A DNA stretch of 64,000 nucleotides from Adhaeribacter_A terreus. GTDB taxonomy: Bacteria > Bacteroidota > Bacteroidia > Cytophagales > Hymenobacteraceae. Positions 23,974 to 32,513 of this stretch are shown one piece after another. A program made the position numbers and the translations under genes. The stretch covers positions 310,001-374,000 of the forward strand of contig NZ_JBHSKT010000002.1 in NCBI RefSeq assembly GCF_042657365.1. The letters run 5' to 3'. Under the pieces are notes generated by a model, which was not told the origin of the DNA, searched no databases, and was given only the letters and a program-made list of their open reading frames with translations. The first letter of the stretch is position 1. The number at the start of each line of letters is the position of its first letter.

Positions 23974-26781
23974 TTACTCCACCACAATTTTCTTCACTAC
24001 AACCTGCTTCTCGGTTTGCACTTGTACCAGGTAAATGCCTTTGGCAACTTTGCTTAGATCAAACTGCACTTTTTCTTCGGTTTTGGCTACCGTTTTGTGC
24101 AATATTTGCTGACTTAAAGCATTGAAGATGGTTACTTCGGCCGACTGGGCGGTTGAAAGTTCTAAAGTCAGGAAGCCGGAAGTTGGGTTTGGATAGAGGC
24201 TAAAGCTGTTTTGCAGTTCTTCTTTCAGGCCGGAAACAGTATAGATGTAATCTGCTGAGAAAAGGGAAGCGCAGTTAGCGGCATCTTTCACGCGAACGGC
24301 GTAGGTTCCGGAAGTGGTTACTTTCAGTTTCTGCGTGGTAGTTGGTAAAACGGTATTGTTGTATTTCCATTCGTAGCTGCTGCCGGTGGTGGAAGCAATT
24401 AGCGTATCGGCGGAGTGCAGGGAAATAACCGGCTGAACGGGTGGCGTTGGAATAACTACCAGTTTATAATCGAAAGTAAGGCAACCGTTCTGGGTTACCG
24501 AATACATTAAGTTTTGTGTTCCTGCTAAAGCTGTAGTTGGCGTGAACAAGCCCGTTGCATTTACGCCCGGGCCTGACCAGGTTCCGCCAGCCGGACTAAA
24601 ACCAGTCAGTTGGAATGGGGCGGCATCAGCGCAAACAGTATCGTTTTGGCCGGCATTAATAACCGGTACCGGAGTTACAATAATTGTTTGCGTTGTCGAA
24701 TCAGTGCAGCCGTTTTGGGTAACAGTATAAGTTAAGGTATGCGTGCCAACTGTAGTGCTGGGAGGTGTGAATAAGCCCGAAACTGATACACCCGGGCCGG
24801 CCCAGGTGCCACCTGATGGGTTTCCGGTTAACTGTACCGGCGGCGCTCCTTCGCAAAGGGTTTGAGCGGGACCAGTAGTAACGGTTAAATTAGTGATGGT
24901 AGCCGTTACCGGGGTGCGCGGACTTTCGCAGCCGGCATTATTGGTTAAAGCTACGTAGTACGTGGCGCTGGCCGTTAAGCTTGGCGTAGTGAAAGTATCG
25001 GTAGTGTTGGTTTGCAATACATTTCCGGCAGTGGCAGCATCGTACCAAATGTAATTGCCGCCGGCTGGTGCGCCGGAAGCCGATAAAGTAACGGTGCCGG
25101 TGCCGCAGCTGTTACCAGGCGTAACCGTTGGAGCCGATGGAACAGCCTGAACCGTGAAAGAGCCGGTTAAATTATTGGTACAAGTGCCGGAAATGATGCT
25201 TACCAAAGAATAAACCGTACCTACGGCTGCATTGGTTGCCAGAGAGAAGGTATTGGTAGTGCCGGTAGCAGTTTGGGTAACGCCGTTTACAGTATAAGTT
25301 AAAGTCCAGGAAGGCGTGCCGGTAGTAACTGGCTGAATGCCGGTAACATTAATGTTAACATTGGTGCCGGATGTGCCGCAAGTTGGTGTTAATGTAGCTG
25401 TCAGGTCCGCACAGGTTGGGTTTAGTTTTACTACCCAATAATCATAACTTCCTTGAGATGCTTGAGTTTTGGTACCGTTTGCGTTTGAATTGGAATAACC
25501 GCCTACTGCTAAGCCATTATCAATTGTTCGAATAAGAGTATTAAGATTCTCATTTACACTTGCTCCCAAAGTTTTATCCCACACTTTGTTTCCTAAAGCA
25601 TCGACTTTAACCAGCCAATAATCATATTCTAATGTGCTTCCGAAATTTGCTTGTGTTTTATCCCCTGAAATACCAGATTGGGCACTTCCGCCTATAACAA
25701 ATCCTCCATCAACAGTAAGCTCAACGGAGTTACCATAATCGTGATACAAACCTCCAAATGTTCTGTCCCAAATTTTGCTTCCTAATGCATCAGTTTTAAT
25801 AACCCAATAATCAGCACCACCTTTTGATGCCTGGCTTTTATCTCCACTTATCCCTGAGTTTGACCAACCATTCACAACATAGCCACCATCGGGTGACTGT
25901 TGAATTCCGAACGGTCTGTCATCTGAACTTCCTCCAAAAGTTTTATCCCATTGCTTATTACCTAATGCATCGATTTTAACTATCCAATAATCTGAATTGC
26001 CCCCGCGATGTGCTTCGCTTTTATGTCCTCCTATAGGAGAATCAGATATTCCTGTTAAAATATATCCGCCATCAGTAGTTTGAACTATATCATACAGGTC
26101 ATCACCAGCAGTTCCACCGAAAGTTTTATCCCAAATCTTATTTCCAGTTGCATCAATTTTAACGATCCAAAAATCACTTACTCCAGATAGTGGGGAACTT
26201 TTATCACCTGAAATAGATGAAGTTGAAGTCCCAGCCAAAATATACCCTCCGTCAGAAGAATTAATTATGTTTACTAATTGGTCTCCATTACTTCCTCCAA
26301 AAGTTTTATCCCATTGTTTATTACCTAAAGCATCAATCTTTACAATCCAAAAATCTTCGGAACCTGTAGAGCTTTTGTTCGGCTGACTTTTATCCCCGGT
26401 TTGACCAGATGATGACCACCCTCCTAAAATATAGCCTCCGTCAGCAGTCTGTAAAACAGATTGTAGCAGATCAATATTATCACCGCCAAAGGTTTTATCC
26501 CATTGCTTTACTCCGTTGGCATCTGTTTTTACAATCCAATAGTCATGAGTAGTATTTGGACCTCTATTCACTTGTGACTTGTCGCCCGTAATTCCTGATT
26601 TTGACCAGCCCCCCAGAATATAACCGCCATCAGAAGTTGGCTTCATATCATATAATCTATCATCTAAACTTCCGCCAAAAGTTTTATCCCAGGCAATAGT
26701 CGGGGCAGTCTGAGCTAGCAAGGTTGTTTCGGTGACAAAAAAAGAAGCAGCAAGAAATGCGAGTCGTATCATTTTTTTCAT
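23974..26781 (-). CDS. Large secreted repeat protein with T9SS type A sorting domain
   Basis: A 935-aa exported protein. After a signal peptide (ends LLAQT) come seven tandem repeats of about 60 residues, each beginning WDKTFGG and containing DGGYI, SGDKSQ and DYWIVK; these should form a beta-propeller-like domain. Then follow several Ig-like/SprB-type segments (about 80 aa each, with PTCGTSGT, GNPSGGTWAGPGV and NGCTDST) and a C-terminal sorting domain (FSLYPNPTSGF ... KGIYLVQV) that directs export through T9SS and surface attachment. The function is probably adhesion or surface binding. The downstream terminator module duplicates that of pepD. Confidence 0.85.
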   Translation of the reverse strand: MKKMIRLAFLAASFFVTETTLLAQTAPTIAWDKTFGGSLDDRLYDMKPTSDGGYILGGWSKSGITGDKSQVNRGPNTTHDYWIVKTDANGVKQWDKTFGGDNIDLLQSVLQTADGGYILGGWSSSGQTGDKSQPNKSSTGSEDFWIVKIDALGNKQWDKTFGGSNGDQLVNIINSSDGGYILAGTSTSSISGDKSSPLSGVSDFWIVKIDATGNKIWDKTFGGTAGDDLYDIVQTTDGGYILTGISDSPIGGHKSEAHRGGNSDYWIVKIDALGNKQWDKTFGGSSDDRPFGIQQSPDGGYVVNGWSNSGISGDKSQASKGGADYWVIKTDALGSKIWDRTFGGLYHDYGNSVELTVDGGFVIGGSAQSGISGDKTQANFGSTLEYDYWLVKVDALGNKVWDKTLGASVNENLNTLIRTIDNGLAVGGYSNSNANGTKTQASQGSYDYWVVKLNPTCADLTATLTPTCGTSGTNVNINVTGIQPVTTGTPSWTLTYTVNGVTQTATGTTNTFSLATNAAVGTVYSLVSIISGTCTNNLTGSFTVQAVPSAPTVTPGNSCGTGTVTLSASGAPAGGNYIWYDAATAGNVLQTNTTDTFTTPSLTASATYYVALTNNAGCESPRTPVTATITNLTVTTGPAQTLCEGAPPVQLTGNPSGGTWAGPGVSVSGLFTPPSTTVGTHTLTYTVTQNGCTDSTTQTIIVTPVPVINAGQNDTVCADAAPFQLTGFSPAGGTWSGPGVNATGLFTPTTALAGTQNLMYSVTQNGCLTFDYKLVVIPTPPVQPVISLHSADTLIASTTGSSYEWKYNNTVLPTTTQKLKVTTSGTYAVRVKDAANCASLFSADYIYTVSGLKEELQNSFSLYPNPTSGFLTLELSTAQSAEVTIFNALSQQILHKTVAKTEEKVQFDLSKVAKGIYLVQVQTEKQVVVKKIVVE
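25413..26690 (-). repeat. Seven coding tandem repeats (WDKTFGG units)
   Basis: Each unit is about 60-66 codons, starting at WDKTFGG (WDRTFGG in unit 6, WDKTLGA in unit 7). DNA of the units has diverged but the protein pattern is clear. Recombination between units could change repeat number. Confidence 0.85.
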
Positions 26782-27057
26782 AAGGTTTCAGGAAAGGCAT
26801 TATTGGTTAAGTGTGTGCAAGTTAAGAAAGATCTGTAAAATAACATAGCCTTAAAAATGTTAGTGGTAATATTGTACATATCTAAGTTTGCTGGCATAAG
26901 GGTAGGTTCGGAGATCCTTTATAGTGCCTTTATACTTCCTTGCTACTGCCGATATCCTGCGCTGCTTCTGAGTTATTGTACAAAATTAAGAATTCGGCCT
27001 TCCGGTTTTTCTCATTTTTCCTCCGCGAATGGATATCCTGAATGGTTTGAATTTTAC

Positions 27058-27159
27058 AGTCCCCCTTTGGAGGGGGTAGGGGGAGGATTTTTGTTTATTG
27101 AAATTCTTTATTTACCAGATAATTCTTCTGTCCTCCCCCTACCCCCTCCAAAGGGGACT
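27058..27159. repeat. C-rich inverted repeat, family member 1
   Basis: Arms 27058-27087 and 27130-27159 are near-perfect reverse complements (AGTCCCCCTTTGGAGGG then GGTAGGGGGAGGA, and its complement). The same arms recur at 33651, 45572 and in a diverged form at 54878. Likely a MITE- or REP-like family. Confidence 0.88.
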
Positions 27160-27174
27160 TTTCACCATAAAGGC

Positions 27175-27241
27175 AACAAAAAAGCCGCAACCCTTAGGCT
27201 GCGGCTTTTGCAAAAACGCTATCGTTTCGGGCTTAAAAAGG
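27175..27241 (-). terminator. Terminator plus 29-bp element, duplicated module B
   Basis: A 67-nt block, 64 of 67 identical to 23896-23962: a terminator hairpin followed by a 29-bp element. It ends the pepD transcript. Confidence 0.88.
27213..27241 (+). repeat. 29-bp dispersed element, copy 22
   Basis: Core AAAACGCTATCGTTTC, arm GGGCTTAAAAAGG. Abuts the pepD stop codon. Confidence 0.9.
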
Positions 27242-27242
27242 C

Positions 27243-28700
27243 TTAAGCCGGAATGCGTTTCAGGGTTTCCAGCAGGAAATTCCAGTATTTCTGCACCGAG
27301 CTGATCTGCACTTTTTCGTCGGGAGAGTGGGCGCCGGTAATGTTGGGGCCGAAGGAGATCATTTCCATTTCCGGGTAGTTGCCGCCCACAATGCCGCATT
27401 CCAGACCGGCGTGGCAGGCGTTTACGTGCGGCTCTTCTTTATACATTTCGCGGTAAAGTTCGCTCATCAGTTTCACAATAGAAGAACCCGGACGCGGCGT
27501 CCAGCCCGGATAAGATCCTTTGAAATCTACTTTGGCACCGGCCAGTTCGAATGCACTTTGAATAGCTTGCGCCAGGTCCATTTTCTCGGAATCTACGGAG
27601 CTGCGGGTAAGGCATTGCAACGAATACGTACCATCTTTCACTAGCACGCGGGCCAGGTTGTTAGACGTTTGCACCAGGCCGGCAATGTTGGAATCCATGC
27701 GGTAAATGCCGTTGGCGCAAGCGTAAATGGCGCGCAATAATTTGCTCTGAAAATCTAAAGGAAGTACCTGGGCCGGCGCTTCGGTTTCTTCCAGCGTTAC
27801 AGCAAGGTTGGGATCGGTGGTGGCATATTCGTTTTTCAGGATTTCCGCCATTTCTACAATAAATTCGTGGAAATCGGCGGCCATATTTTCCGGAACCGAA
27901 AGCAGGGCAAAAGATTCGCGCGGAATGGCATTTCTGAGACTGCCGCCGTCTATAGCGCCAATGCGCAAACCAAATTCCTCCGAACCTTCAAATAACAGGC
28001 GGTTCATGAGTTTATTGGCGTTGCCGCGTCCCAAATGAATATCCATACCAGAATGTCCGCCGGTTAAACCTTTTACGCTGAGCTTGTAGCCTTTCGCGTT
28101 GCCGGAAACGGCTTCGGATTGGTAAGAACCGATAGCGGTAATATCCACACCGCCGGCGCATCCAATGGTTAATTCGCGATCGTCTTCGGTATCCAGGTTC
28201 AGCATGATGTCAGCTTTCAATAAACCGCCTTTCAAACCCAATGCGCCGGTCATGCCGGTTTCTTCGTCAATCGTAAAAAGCGCTTCAATGGCCGGATGCT
28301 CAATATCTTTCGATTCCAGAATAGCCATGATCGAAGCTACACCAATGCCGTTATCAGCTCCCAGCGTGGTGCCTTTGGCGCGTACAAAATCGCCTTCCAC
28401 GAACATGTCAATGCCCTGGGAGTTGAAATCGAAATCGGTATCGGCGTTTTTCTGGTGCACCATATCCAGGTGGCTTTGCAGCAGCACGGTTTTACGGTTT
28501 TCCATGCCCGGCGTGGCCGGTTTTTTAATGATCACGTTTCCGATTTCGTCTTTGATCGTTTCCAAACCCAGTTTCTTTCCGAAATCTAGCATGAACTGGA
28601 TCACACGTTCTTCTTTTTTGCTTGGGCGTGGCACGGCGTTTAGATCGGCGAAGTTGCGCCACATGGCTTGCGGCTCGAGGTTTTTTATTTCTGTACTCAT
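27243..28700 (-). CDS. pepD: Cytosol non-specific dipeptidase / aminoacyl-histidine dipeptidase PepD
   Basis: A 485-aa M20-family zinc dipeptidase that cleaves Xaa-His and other dipeptides in the cytoplasm. Metal and catalytic motifs are LLQSHLDMVHQ (His ligand and Asp), GTTLGADNGIG (bridging Asp), and TIDEETGMTGA (catalytic Glu pair); LNLDTED and the late His-containing CHAGLECG are also present. Full length for PepD. The stop is immediately followed by a 29-bp element and terminator shared in sequence with the neighbouring T9SS gene. Confidence 0.94.
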   Translation of the reverse strand: MSTEIKNLEPQAMWRNFADLNAVPRPSKKEERVIQFMLDFGKKLGLETIKDEIGNVIIKKPATPGMENRKTVLLQSHLDMVHQKNADTDFDFNSQGIDMFVEGDFVRAKGTTLGADNGIGVASIMAILESKDIEHPAIEALFTIDEETGMTGALGLKGGLLKADIMLNLDTEDDRELTIGCAGGVDITAIGSYQSEAVSGNAKGYKLSVKGLTGGHSGMDIHLGRGNANKLMNRLLFEGSEEFGLRIGAIDGGSLRNAIPRESFALLSVPENMAADFHEFIVEMAEILKNEYATTDPNLAVTLEETEAPAQVLPLDFQSKLLRAIYACANGIYRMDSNIAGLVQTSNNLARVLVKDGTYSLQCLTRSSVDSEKMDLAQAIQSAFELAGAKVDFKGSYPGWTPRPGSSIVKLMSELYREMYKEEPHVNACHAGLECGIVGGNYPEMEMISFGPNITGAHSPDEKVQISSVQKYWNFLLETLKRIPA

Positions 28701-28772
28701 AGTTTTATTTTTTTTTCTAGTAATCAGTGATTAATGCATATTGATTAGTTCTCAGTTATTCAATAAAATGCT

Positions 28773-28880
28773 GTCATGTTGAGTGCTAGCGAAACAACTT
28801 ATCGGCGTTTAGTAAGACCGTTGTTCCTGGCTTTTCTGCTGCCCGCCGGCGAGGTCCTTCGCTAACGCTTAGGATGACAT
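28773..28880. repeat. Inverted repeat with CTGCTGCCCGCC segment
   Basis: Left arm about 28773-28793 (GTCATGTTGAGTGCTAGCGAA) pairs with right arm about 28858-28880. The segment 28847-28880 recurs in reverse orientation at 56958-57000. Resembles intergenic repeats common in Bacteroidota. Confidence 0.65.
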
Positions 28881-28987
28881 CAACGAATTACTATTCATTA
28901 ATCAAGGCTAAAGGTAAGGAGCTTGGCAGATTAATGGAAATACCGAAGCAAATAAGTGGTTATAAGTTTAATTTTGAAGCGCAAAAT

Positions 28988-29016
28988 AGTTTTCAGCCCG
29001 AAACTGATAGCGTTTT
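28988..29016 (-). repeat. 29-bp dispersed element, copy 23
   Basis: Core AAAACGCTATCAGTTT, arm CGGGCTGAAAACT. Intergenic upstream of the ATP-grasp-like gene. Confidence 0.87.
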
Positions 29017-29044
29017 GGCAAACAACGCTTTTCAAAATTAAACC

Positions 29045-29052
29045 TATCTTTG
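29045..29052 (+). promoter_or_regulatory. Candidate Bacteroidota -7 box TATCTTTG
   Basis: Fits TAnnTTTG and lies 47 nt before the ATG at 29100, giving a plausible leader of about 40 nt. No clear -33 element. Confidence 0.4.
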
Positions 29053-29091
29053 CTTTGGCGTAAGCGGTTTTGGTTTGCGCTTTTTTTACCT

Positions 29092-29120
29092 GAAACGCTA
29101 TGTACTTTCTGCCAAAATAC
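29092..29120 (+). repeat. 29-bp dispersed element, copy 24 (degenerate, contains a start codon)
   Basis: Core GAAACGCTATGTACTT, arm TCTGCCAAAATAC. The ATG at core positions 9-11 is the likely start of the ATP-grasp-like gene. Confidence 0.6.
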
Positions 29121-29999
29121 CGCCGGGGAATTAAGAACAAATACCGCAAAGGCATGCCGGTTTTCGAAATGCTGACCAAAGACCTGGGTTATGCATTTAC
29201 CGAATCTGTCAATTTTCTGAAGAACGGTTTTAAGGAAAAGACGATCATAGCGTTTCCGCATTACCCGAGCCGGGGCGCCACGCTTTATAAAATTGCCAAA
29301 CACCTGAATTACAACCTCACCAACCGGCTCGATGCAAATGCTGAAGCAGCTGTTTATTGGGAATATGCAACGCACCGGCAGGAATTCGGGCCGCTGGAAG
29401 AACTGGCTAACCAACAGAAAGTAGTAAATCTATACAGCCGCGACATCAGTAAATTGTACGTAGATGAAGCTTTTACCAGCGTTTTTGGCTACGGTACGCG
29501 CATCGACCCAACTACTTTTCAGGGAAAATATGTGCAAAAGAACGATACCAATGCGCTGCACGATGGCAAAGTTTTAACGCAGCCGCTGAAACAAGCAGAG
29601 CCGGGATTTATTTACCAGATCCTGATCAATAACCAGCACAACGAAACGCAGGTAGAAGATATCAGAGTGCCGGTGGTAAAAGAAGTGGTGCCGTTCGTTT
29701 ACCTGAAATACCGCGATATAAGCGAACGTTTCAAAAATACGACCGTGAAAACGGTAGTCATTTCGACTGAAAAAGTGTTTAGCCAGGAGGAAATTGCGAA
29801 GATCAATGCCTTTTGCCGGAAAGTGAACCTGGAATTTGGCGAGCTGGATGTTTTAAGAAACAAAGACGACGGCAAAATTTACATTGTAGATGTGAACAAT
29901 ACGCCGCAGGGCCCGCCGGCCAATACCAGCAAACCGGACCAGGAATACGCCATTTCGGTGCTGGCCGAACAATTTAAAAAAGCCTTTTTACAAGCTTAA
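29100..29999 (+). CDS. Unrecognised protein with ATP-grasp-like C-terminus
   Basis: A 299-aa soluble protein. The C-terminal part has LEFGELDVLRNKDDGKIYIVDVNNTPQGPP, which resembles the metal-binding Asp/Asn strand of ATP-grasp ligases (DxLR..DGK.YIVDVNNTP). The N-terminal half (KYRRGIKNKYRKG, IIAFPHYPSRGATLYKIAKHLN) is basic and unassigned. A ligase or kinase-like role on a sugar or peptide substrate is possible, but no function is asserted. The ATG at 29100 sits inside a 29-bp element; an in-frame ATG at 29154 is an alternative start. It is followed 12 bp later by the arsC-like gene, probably in one operon. Confidence 0.7.
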   Translation: MYFLPKYRRGIKNKYRKGMPVFEMLTKDLGYAFTESVNFLKNGFKEKTIIAFPHYPSRGATLYKIAKHLNYNLTNRLDANAEAAVYWEYATHRQEFGPLEELANQQKVVNLYSRDISKLYVDEAFTSVFGYGTRIDPTTFQGKYVQKNDTNALHDGKVLTQPLKQAEPGFIYQILINNQHNETQVEDIRVPVVKEVVPFVYLKYRDISERFKNTTVKTVVISTEKVFSQEEIAKINAFCRKVNLEFGELDVLRNKDDGKIYIVDVNNTPQGPPANTSKPDQEYAISVLAEQFKKAFLQA

Positions 30000-30011
30000 A
30001 ATTTACAGAAT

Positions 30012-30353
30012 ATGATCAAGATCTACCACAATAACATGTGCAGCAAAAGTCGTTGTTCGCTCGATCTTTTAAAGGAAAGCGGGCAGCCTTACGAACTGGT
30101 GGAATACCTGAAAAATGCACCTATGGAAACGGAACTGAAGGAAATTCTGCAGAAACTGAACCTGAAACCGGAACAATTGCTGCGCAAAGGGGAGGAGTTG
30201 TTTAAAGAAAAATTTGCCGGCAAAACCTATTCCGACGAAGAATGGATCAGGATCATGGCCGAAAACCCGGTGCTTATTGAGCGCCCCATCGTGATAAACG
30301 GCGACAAAGCGGTTATCGGACGGCCACCTGAGCGTATTCTTTCGATATTGTAA
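30012..30353 (+). CDS. ArsC/YfgD/Spx family protein (arsenate reductase-like)
   Basis: A 113-aa thioredoxin-fold protein. The N-terminal MCSKSRCSLDLL carries the active-site Cys10 followed by the helix, and ERPIVINGDKAVIGRPPERI is the C-terminal signature of ArsC relatives. Glutaredoxin-linked ArsC enzymes reduce arsenate to arsenite; YfgD- and Spx-like relatives do not. CSKSR fits the ArsC/YfgD side, but activity is inferred. It could supply arsenite to the arsenosugar genes 24 kb away, though there is no operon link. It is 12 bp after the ATP-grasp-like gene. Confidence 0.8.
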   Translation: MIKIYHNNMCSKSRCSLDLLKESGQPYELVEYLKNAPMETELKEILQKLNLKPEQLLRKGEELFKEKFAGKTYSDEEWIRIMAENPVLIERPIVINGDKAVIGRPPERILSIL

Positions 30354-30528
30354 GCGTTTTGGCTACAGTGTGTCCGGTTAAAAACGCATTTTTAGCTTTG
30401 GGTTTGCTTATTTGCTGATGTTGCACAAAGGCCATAATGCCGGCCAGGCAAAGTGCCAGCACAAACATCAGTAAATGAGAAGCCGGCGGAATCGGGAGTA
30501 TGAGCTGGGTTTTAGAAGCGTTTAGCAT
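30313..30528 (-). CDS. Possible small single-helix membrane protein
   Basis: A 71-aa frame with one hydrophobic segment (HLLMFVLALCLAGIMAF). It overlaps the arsC-like 3' end by 41 bp in the opposite direction, and its start region is part of a 29-bp element. Nothing else supports translation, so it may be spurious. Confidence 0.3.
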   Translation of the reverse strand: MLNASKTQLILPIPPASHLLMFVLALCLAGIMAFVQHQQISKPKAKNAFLTGHTVAKTLTISKEYAQVAVR

Positions 30529-30536
30529 AGCGTTTT
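30508..30536 (-). repeat. 29-bp dispersed element, copy 25
   Basis: Core AAAACGCTATGCTAAA, arm CGCTTCTAAAACC. Resembles copy 20, with AAA replacing TTT. Confidence 0.78.
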
Positions 30537-30792
30537 TTTTAGCGTTTACGGGAAGCAGGGGTTCCTGAGTTTCAGTTAGTATTCTAATTTAACCAAACTT
30601 TAACAAACCCGCTGAACCTCAGTTGTGAACGGCCGGAAATTCTACGTAAGTTGCTGCACTTTGAAAGGGAAATGATCTTAATATCCGGTGAAAGTTCAAA
30701 AATTGCCTGCCTTTCAGATTTTAAAGCATCGCATTTTTATTGCACTGAATTTTATGCTATAGGAAAATACCCGGAAGTAAAACCTGTTAATG

Positions 30793-30821
30793 ACTTTTGA
30801 GGCCGAAATTCATACCGTTTT
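30793..30821 (-). repeat. 29-bp dispersed element, copy 26
   Basis: Core AAAACGGTATGAATTT, arm CGGCCTCAAAAGT. Abuts the stop codon of the ferredoxin reductase-type gene. Confidence 0.85.
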
Positions 30822-31904
30822 TTATAAAGTGAGGGCAGGCAACGCTATTTCTAAAGTTACATTGCCACCAACAGGATAAGCAGTACAGGTAAGCGTTAAC
30901 CCGTTGGCAACTTCTTTTTCGGTCAGCACTTCGTTGTAGCTCATCCAGGTTTTTCCGCTGGTGCAGCGCGCGGCGCAACTGCCGCATTTTCCGGCTTCAC
31001 AACTGTAAGGCATGGTGAGGCCGGCTTTTTTTGCTGCCTGCAAGATCGTATCCGGAAAGCGGCTTTGGAACGTGAATTCCTGGTGATTGAGCTTTAAGGT
31101 TACCAGGTGCGGAGTGGTATCGGGCGGCGTTATTTTTAGTTGTACTTTCTGGGTGCTGAAATTTTCTTTCCGGATATTTTCGAGTTTCACGCCGGCCATA
31201 TGCAGCCCGTAGGTACACATGCGCATGTAATTTTCGGGGCCGCAAACGTACGCTAAAATTTCTGAAGGCGGAGCTTTGGCCAATACTTTTACGAAGGTTT
31301 CCAGCAGCCCTTTATAAAGTCTTGCTTTGGTCAGATCGGCGGCATCGCTGAACAGGAATTCTACTTTAAACCGTTGCGGAAACTGATCGGCAAGCTGAAT
31401 TAGTTCTTCCCGGAAAATGGCGTGATCGTGGGTTTTGTTGCTGTAAATTAATACCACCGGCAGTTTTGGGTGAGAAAACAATACCGTTTTTATCAGCGAA
31501 AAGATGGGCGTAATGCCGCTTCCGGCCGCCAGGAAAAATAATTGTTTGTACAGCGCTAAGTTTTCGGGAAGGGTAAAAAAGCCGGCGGCGCCCGTGGTTA
31601 TCAACTTATCGCCAACTTTGGCGTGGTCTATTAAATAGCGCGAAAAAATGCCGTTCTCCATCCGTTTCACCCCAATTGCCAAAGGTTCGTTCAAAACCGG
31701 TGACGCTACTATGGAATACGAACGGCGGACTTCCGGTTGGTGATGCGGTAAAAGAAAAGTTAAATATTGTCCGGACTGGTAAGCAATTTCCCTGGCCTCC
31801 GCACCTTCAAAGTAAAACGTTTTTACATTGGGCGCTTCGTCTTTTATACCCGTAATAGTGAGCGTTTTAAAAAGATCGGTGTGCGGCGGCGCGGAAGCAT
31901 TCAT
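30822..31904 (-). CDS. FAD/NAD(P)H oxidoreductase with C-terminal 2Fe-2S ferredoxin (PaaE-like)
   Basis: A 360-aa three-domain reductase. The FAD-binding RRSYSIVASP, the NAD(P)-binding AGSGITPIFSLI and the YVCGPENYM motif are followed by a plant-type ferredoxin domain with PYSCEAGKCGSCAARC and a late LTLTCTAYP Cys. Such proteins pass electrons from NAD(P)H to oxygenases or fatty-acid desaturases. No oxygenase subunit is adjacent; the desaturase at 49213 is one possible partner elsewhere. It follows an SRPBCC gene by 47 bp and may share its transcript. A 29-bp element (31462-31490) lies inside, encoding KTVLFSHPKL. Confidence 0.87.
   Translation of the reverse strand: MNASAPPHTDLFKTLTITGIKDEAPNVKTFYFEGAEAREIAYQSGQYLTFLLPHHQPEVRRSYSIVASPVLNEPLAIGVKRMENGIFSRYLIDHAKVGDKLITTGAAGFFTLPENLALYKQLFFLAAGSGITPIFSLIKTVLFSHPKLPVVLIYSNKTHDHAIFREELIQLADQFPQRFKVEFLFSDAADLTKARLYKGLLETFVKVLAKAPPSEILAYVCGPENYMRMCTYGLHMAGVKLENIRKENFSTQKVQLKITPPDTTPHLVTLKLNHQEFTFQSRFPDTILQAAKKAGLTMPYSCEAGKCGSCAARCTSGKTWMSYNEVLTEKEVANGLTLTCTAYPVGGNVTLEIALPALTL
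31462..31490 (-). repeat. 29-bp dispersed element, copy 27 (inside a gene)
   Basis: Core AAAACGGTATTGTTTT, arm CTCACCCAAAACT. Sense within the ferredoxin reductase gene (KTVLFSHPKL). Confidence 0.85.
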
Positions 31905-31951
31905 GGGTTAAAGCCGTTTGGTTTCAGCTTTGCATACGCATTTTCCGTTTT

Positions 31952-32383
31952 TTAGCTTTCGGCAAAAGCCTTGAACTGCTCCAGGTATTTCTGGCTCTGT
32001 TTCTTAAAAGCGCCCGGCATAAGCCAACCCATCAGCTTCATAAAACCGCTGAACCGGAATTCATTTTCTGCAACCCATTTGGTTTTGTTCGGGCCCAGCG
32101 GAATAAACTTATTGGAAACGATGTTGTAAACCCCTTTGGCTTCGTAGGTTCCATCGAAAGCGTGTGGCAGATCGCGTTTCAGAATGGTTTCGATCATTTC
32201 AATTTCCCGGTTCCCCATTTTGTATTTCAGCCGCGATTTTGCTCCAACCTGTCCCGGAGTACCGCTTATATGTTCAAAGCTCTGCAAACCCGGCTGCCAA
32301 TGTTTCAGGTTTTCCGGATCATCAAAAAGCTCGATCACGCGATTCAAAGGGAGGTTCAGTTCAATTTCGTTGGTGTATTTCAT
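31952..32383 (-). CDS. SRPBCC (START-like) family protein
   Basis: A 143-aa helix-grip protein of the SRPBCC superfamily. It begins EIELNLPLNRVIELFDDPENLKHWQPGLQ, the usual first strand and helix of polyketide cyclase/Coq10-like members, and ends with the long C-terminal helix. These proteins bind hydrophobic ligands; the ligand here is unknown. It lies 47 bp upstream of the ferredoxin reductase gene in the same direction. Confidence 0.82.
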   Translation of the reverse strand: MKYTNEIELNLPLNRVIELFDDPENLKHWQPGLQSFEHISGTPGQVGAKSRLKYKMGNREIEMIETILKRDLPHAFDGTYEAKGVYNIVSNKFIPLGPNKTKWVAENEFRFSGFMKLMGWLMPGAFKKQSQKYLEQFKAFAES

Positions 32384-32449
32384 TTCTGAAAGAGTTTTGC
32401 GGTTTATTTTAGCTACTGTAAGAACCGAAAAATAAGGCGGATTGCCAAT

Positions 32450-32478
32450 ACTTTTTTTGCCTGTTTCCCTACCATTTT
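32450..32478 (-). repeat. 29-bp dispersed element, copy 28
   Basis: Core AAAATGGTAGGGAAAC, arm AGGCAAAAAAAGT. Between the SRPBCC and HxlR genes. Confidence 0.72.
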
Positions 32479-32513
32479 TTGTGGCCTGAACCGAATTTCA
32501 GGAAAAGAAAAAT

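Larger units (their letters stand above)
26782..27242. other. Intergenic region with inverted repeat and terminator
   Basis: About 460 bp holding the T9SS gene's promoter region, a C-rich inverted repeat, and the pepD terminator module. Open frames here are read through the repeat sequence and are not supported. Confidence 0.7.
28701..29099. other. Intergenic region between divergent genes
   Basis: About 400 bp between pepD and the ATP-grasp-like gene. It contains an inverted repeat at 28773-28880, a 29-bp element at 28988, and a candidate -7 box at 29045. No ORF is supported. Confidence 0.65.
30354..30821. other. Intergenic region, mostly non-coding
   Basis: About 470 bp between the arsC-like gene and the oxygenase reductase-type gene. 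It contains two 29-bp elements and the doubtful small ORF. No terminator is clear. Confidence 0.5.

Noticed and set aside
24347..24375. AAAACGGTATTG in the T9SS gene
   Set aside because: The 9-mer is exact but the arm does not match at all, which fits the one chance hit expected.
26857..27246. 129-aa plus-strand ORF
   Set aside because: It reads through the C-rich inverted repeat and a terminator, and its Pro/Leu-rich tail is the repeat sequence translated. No coding features.
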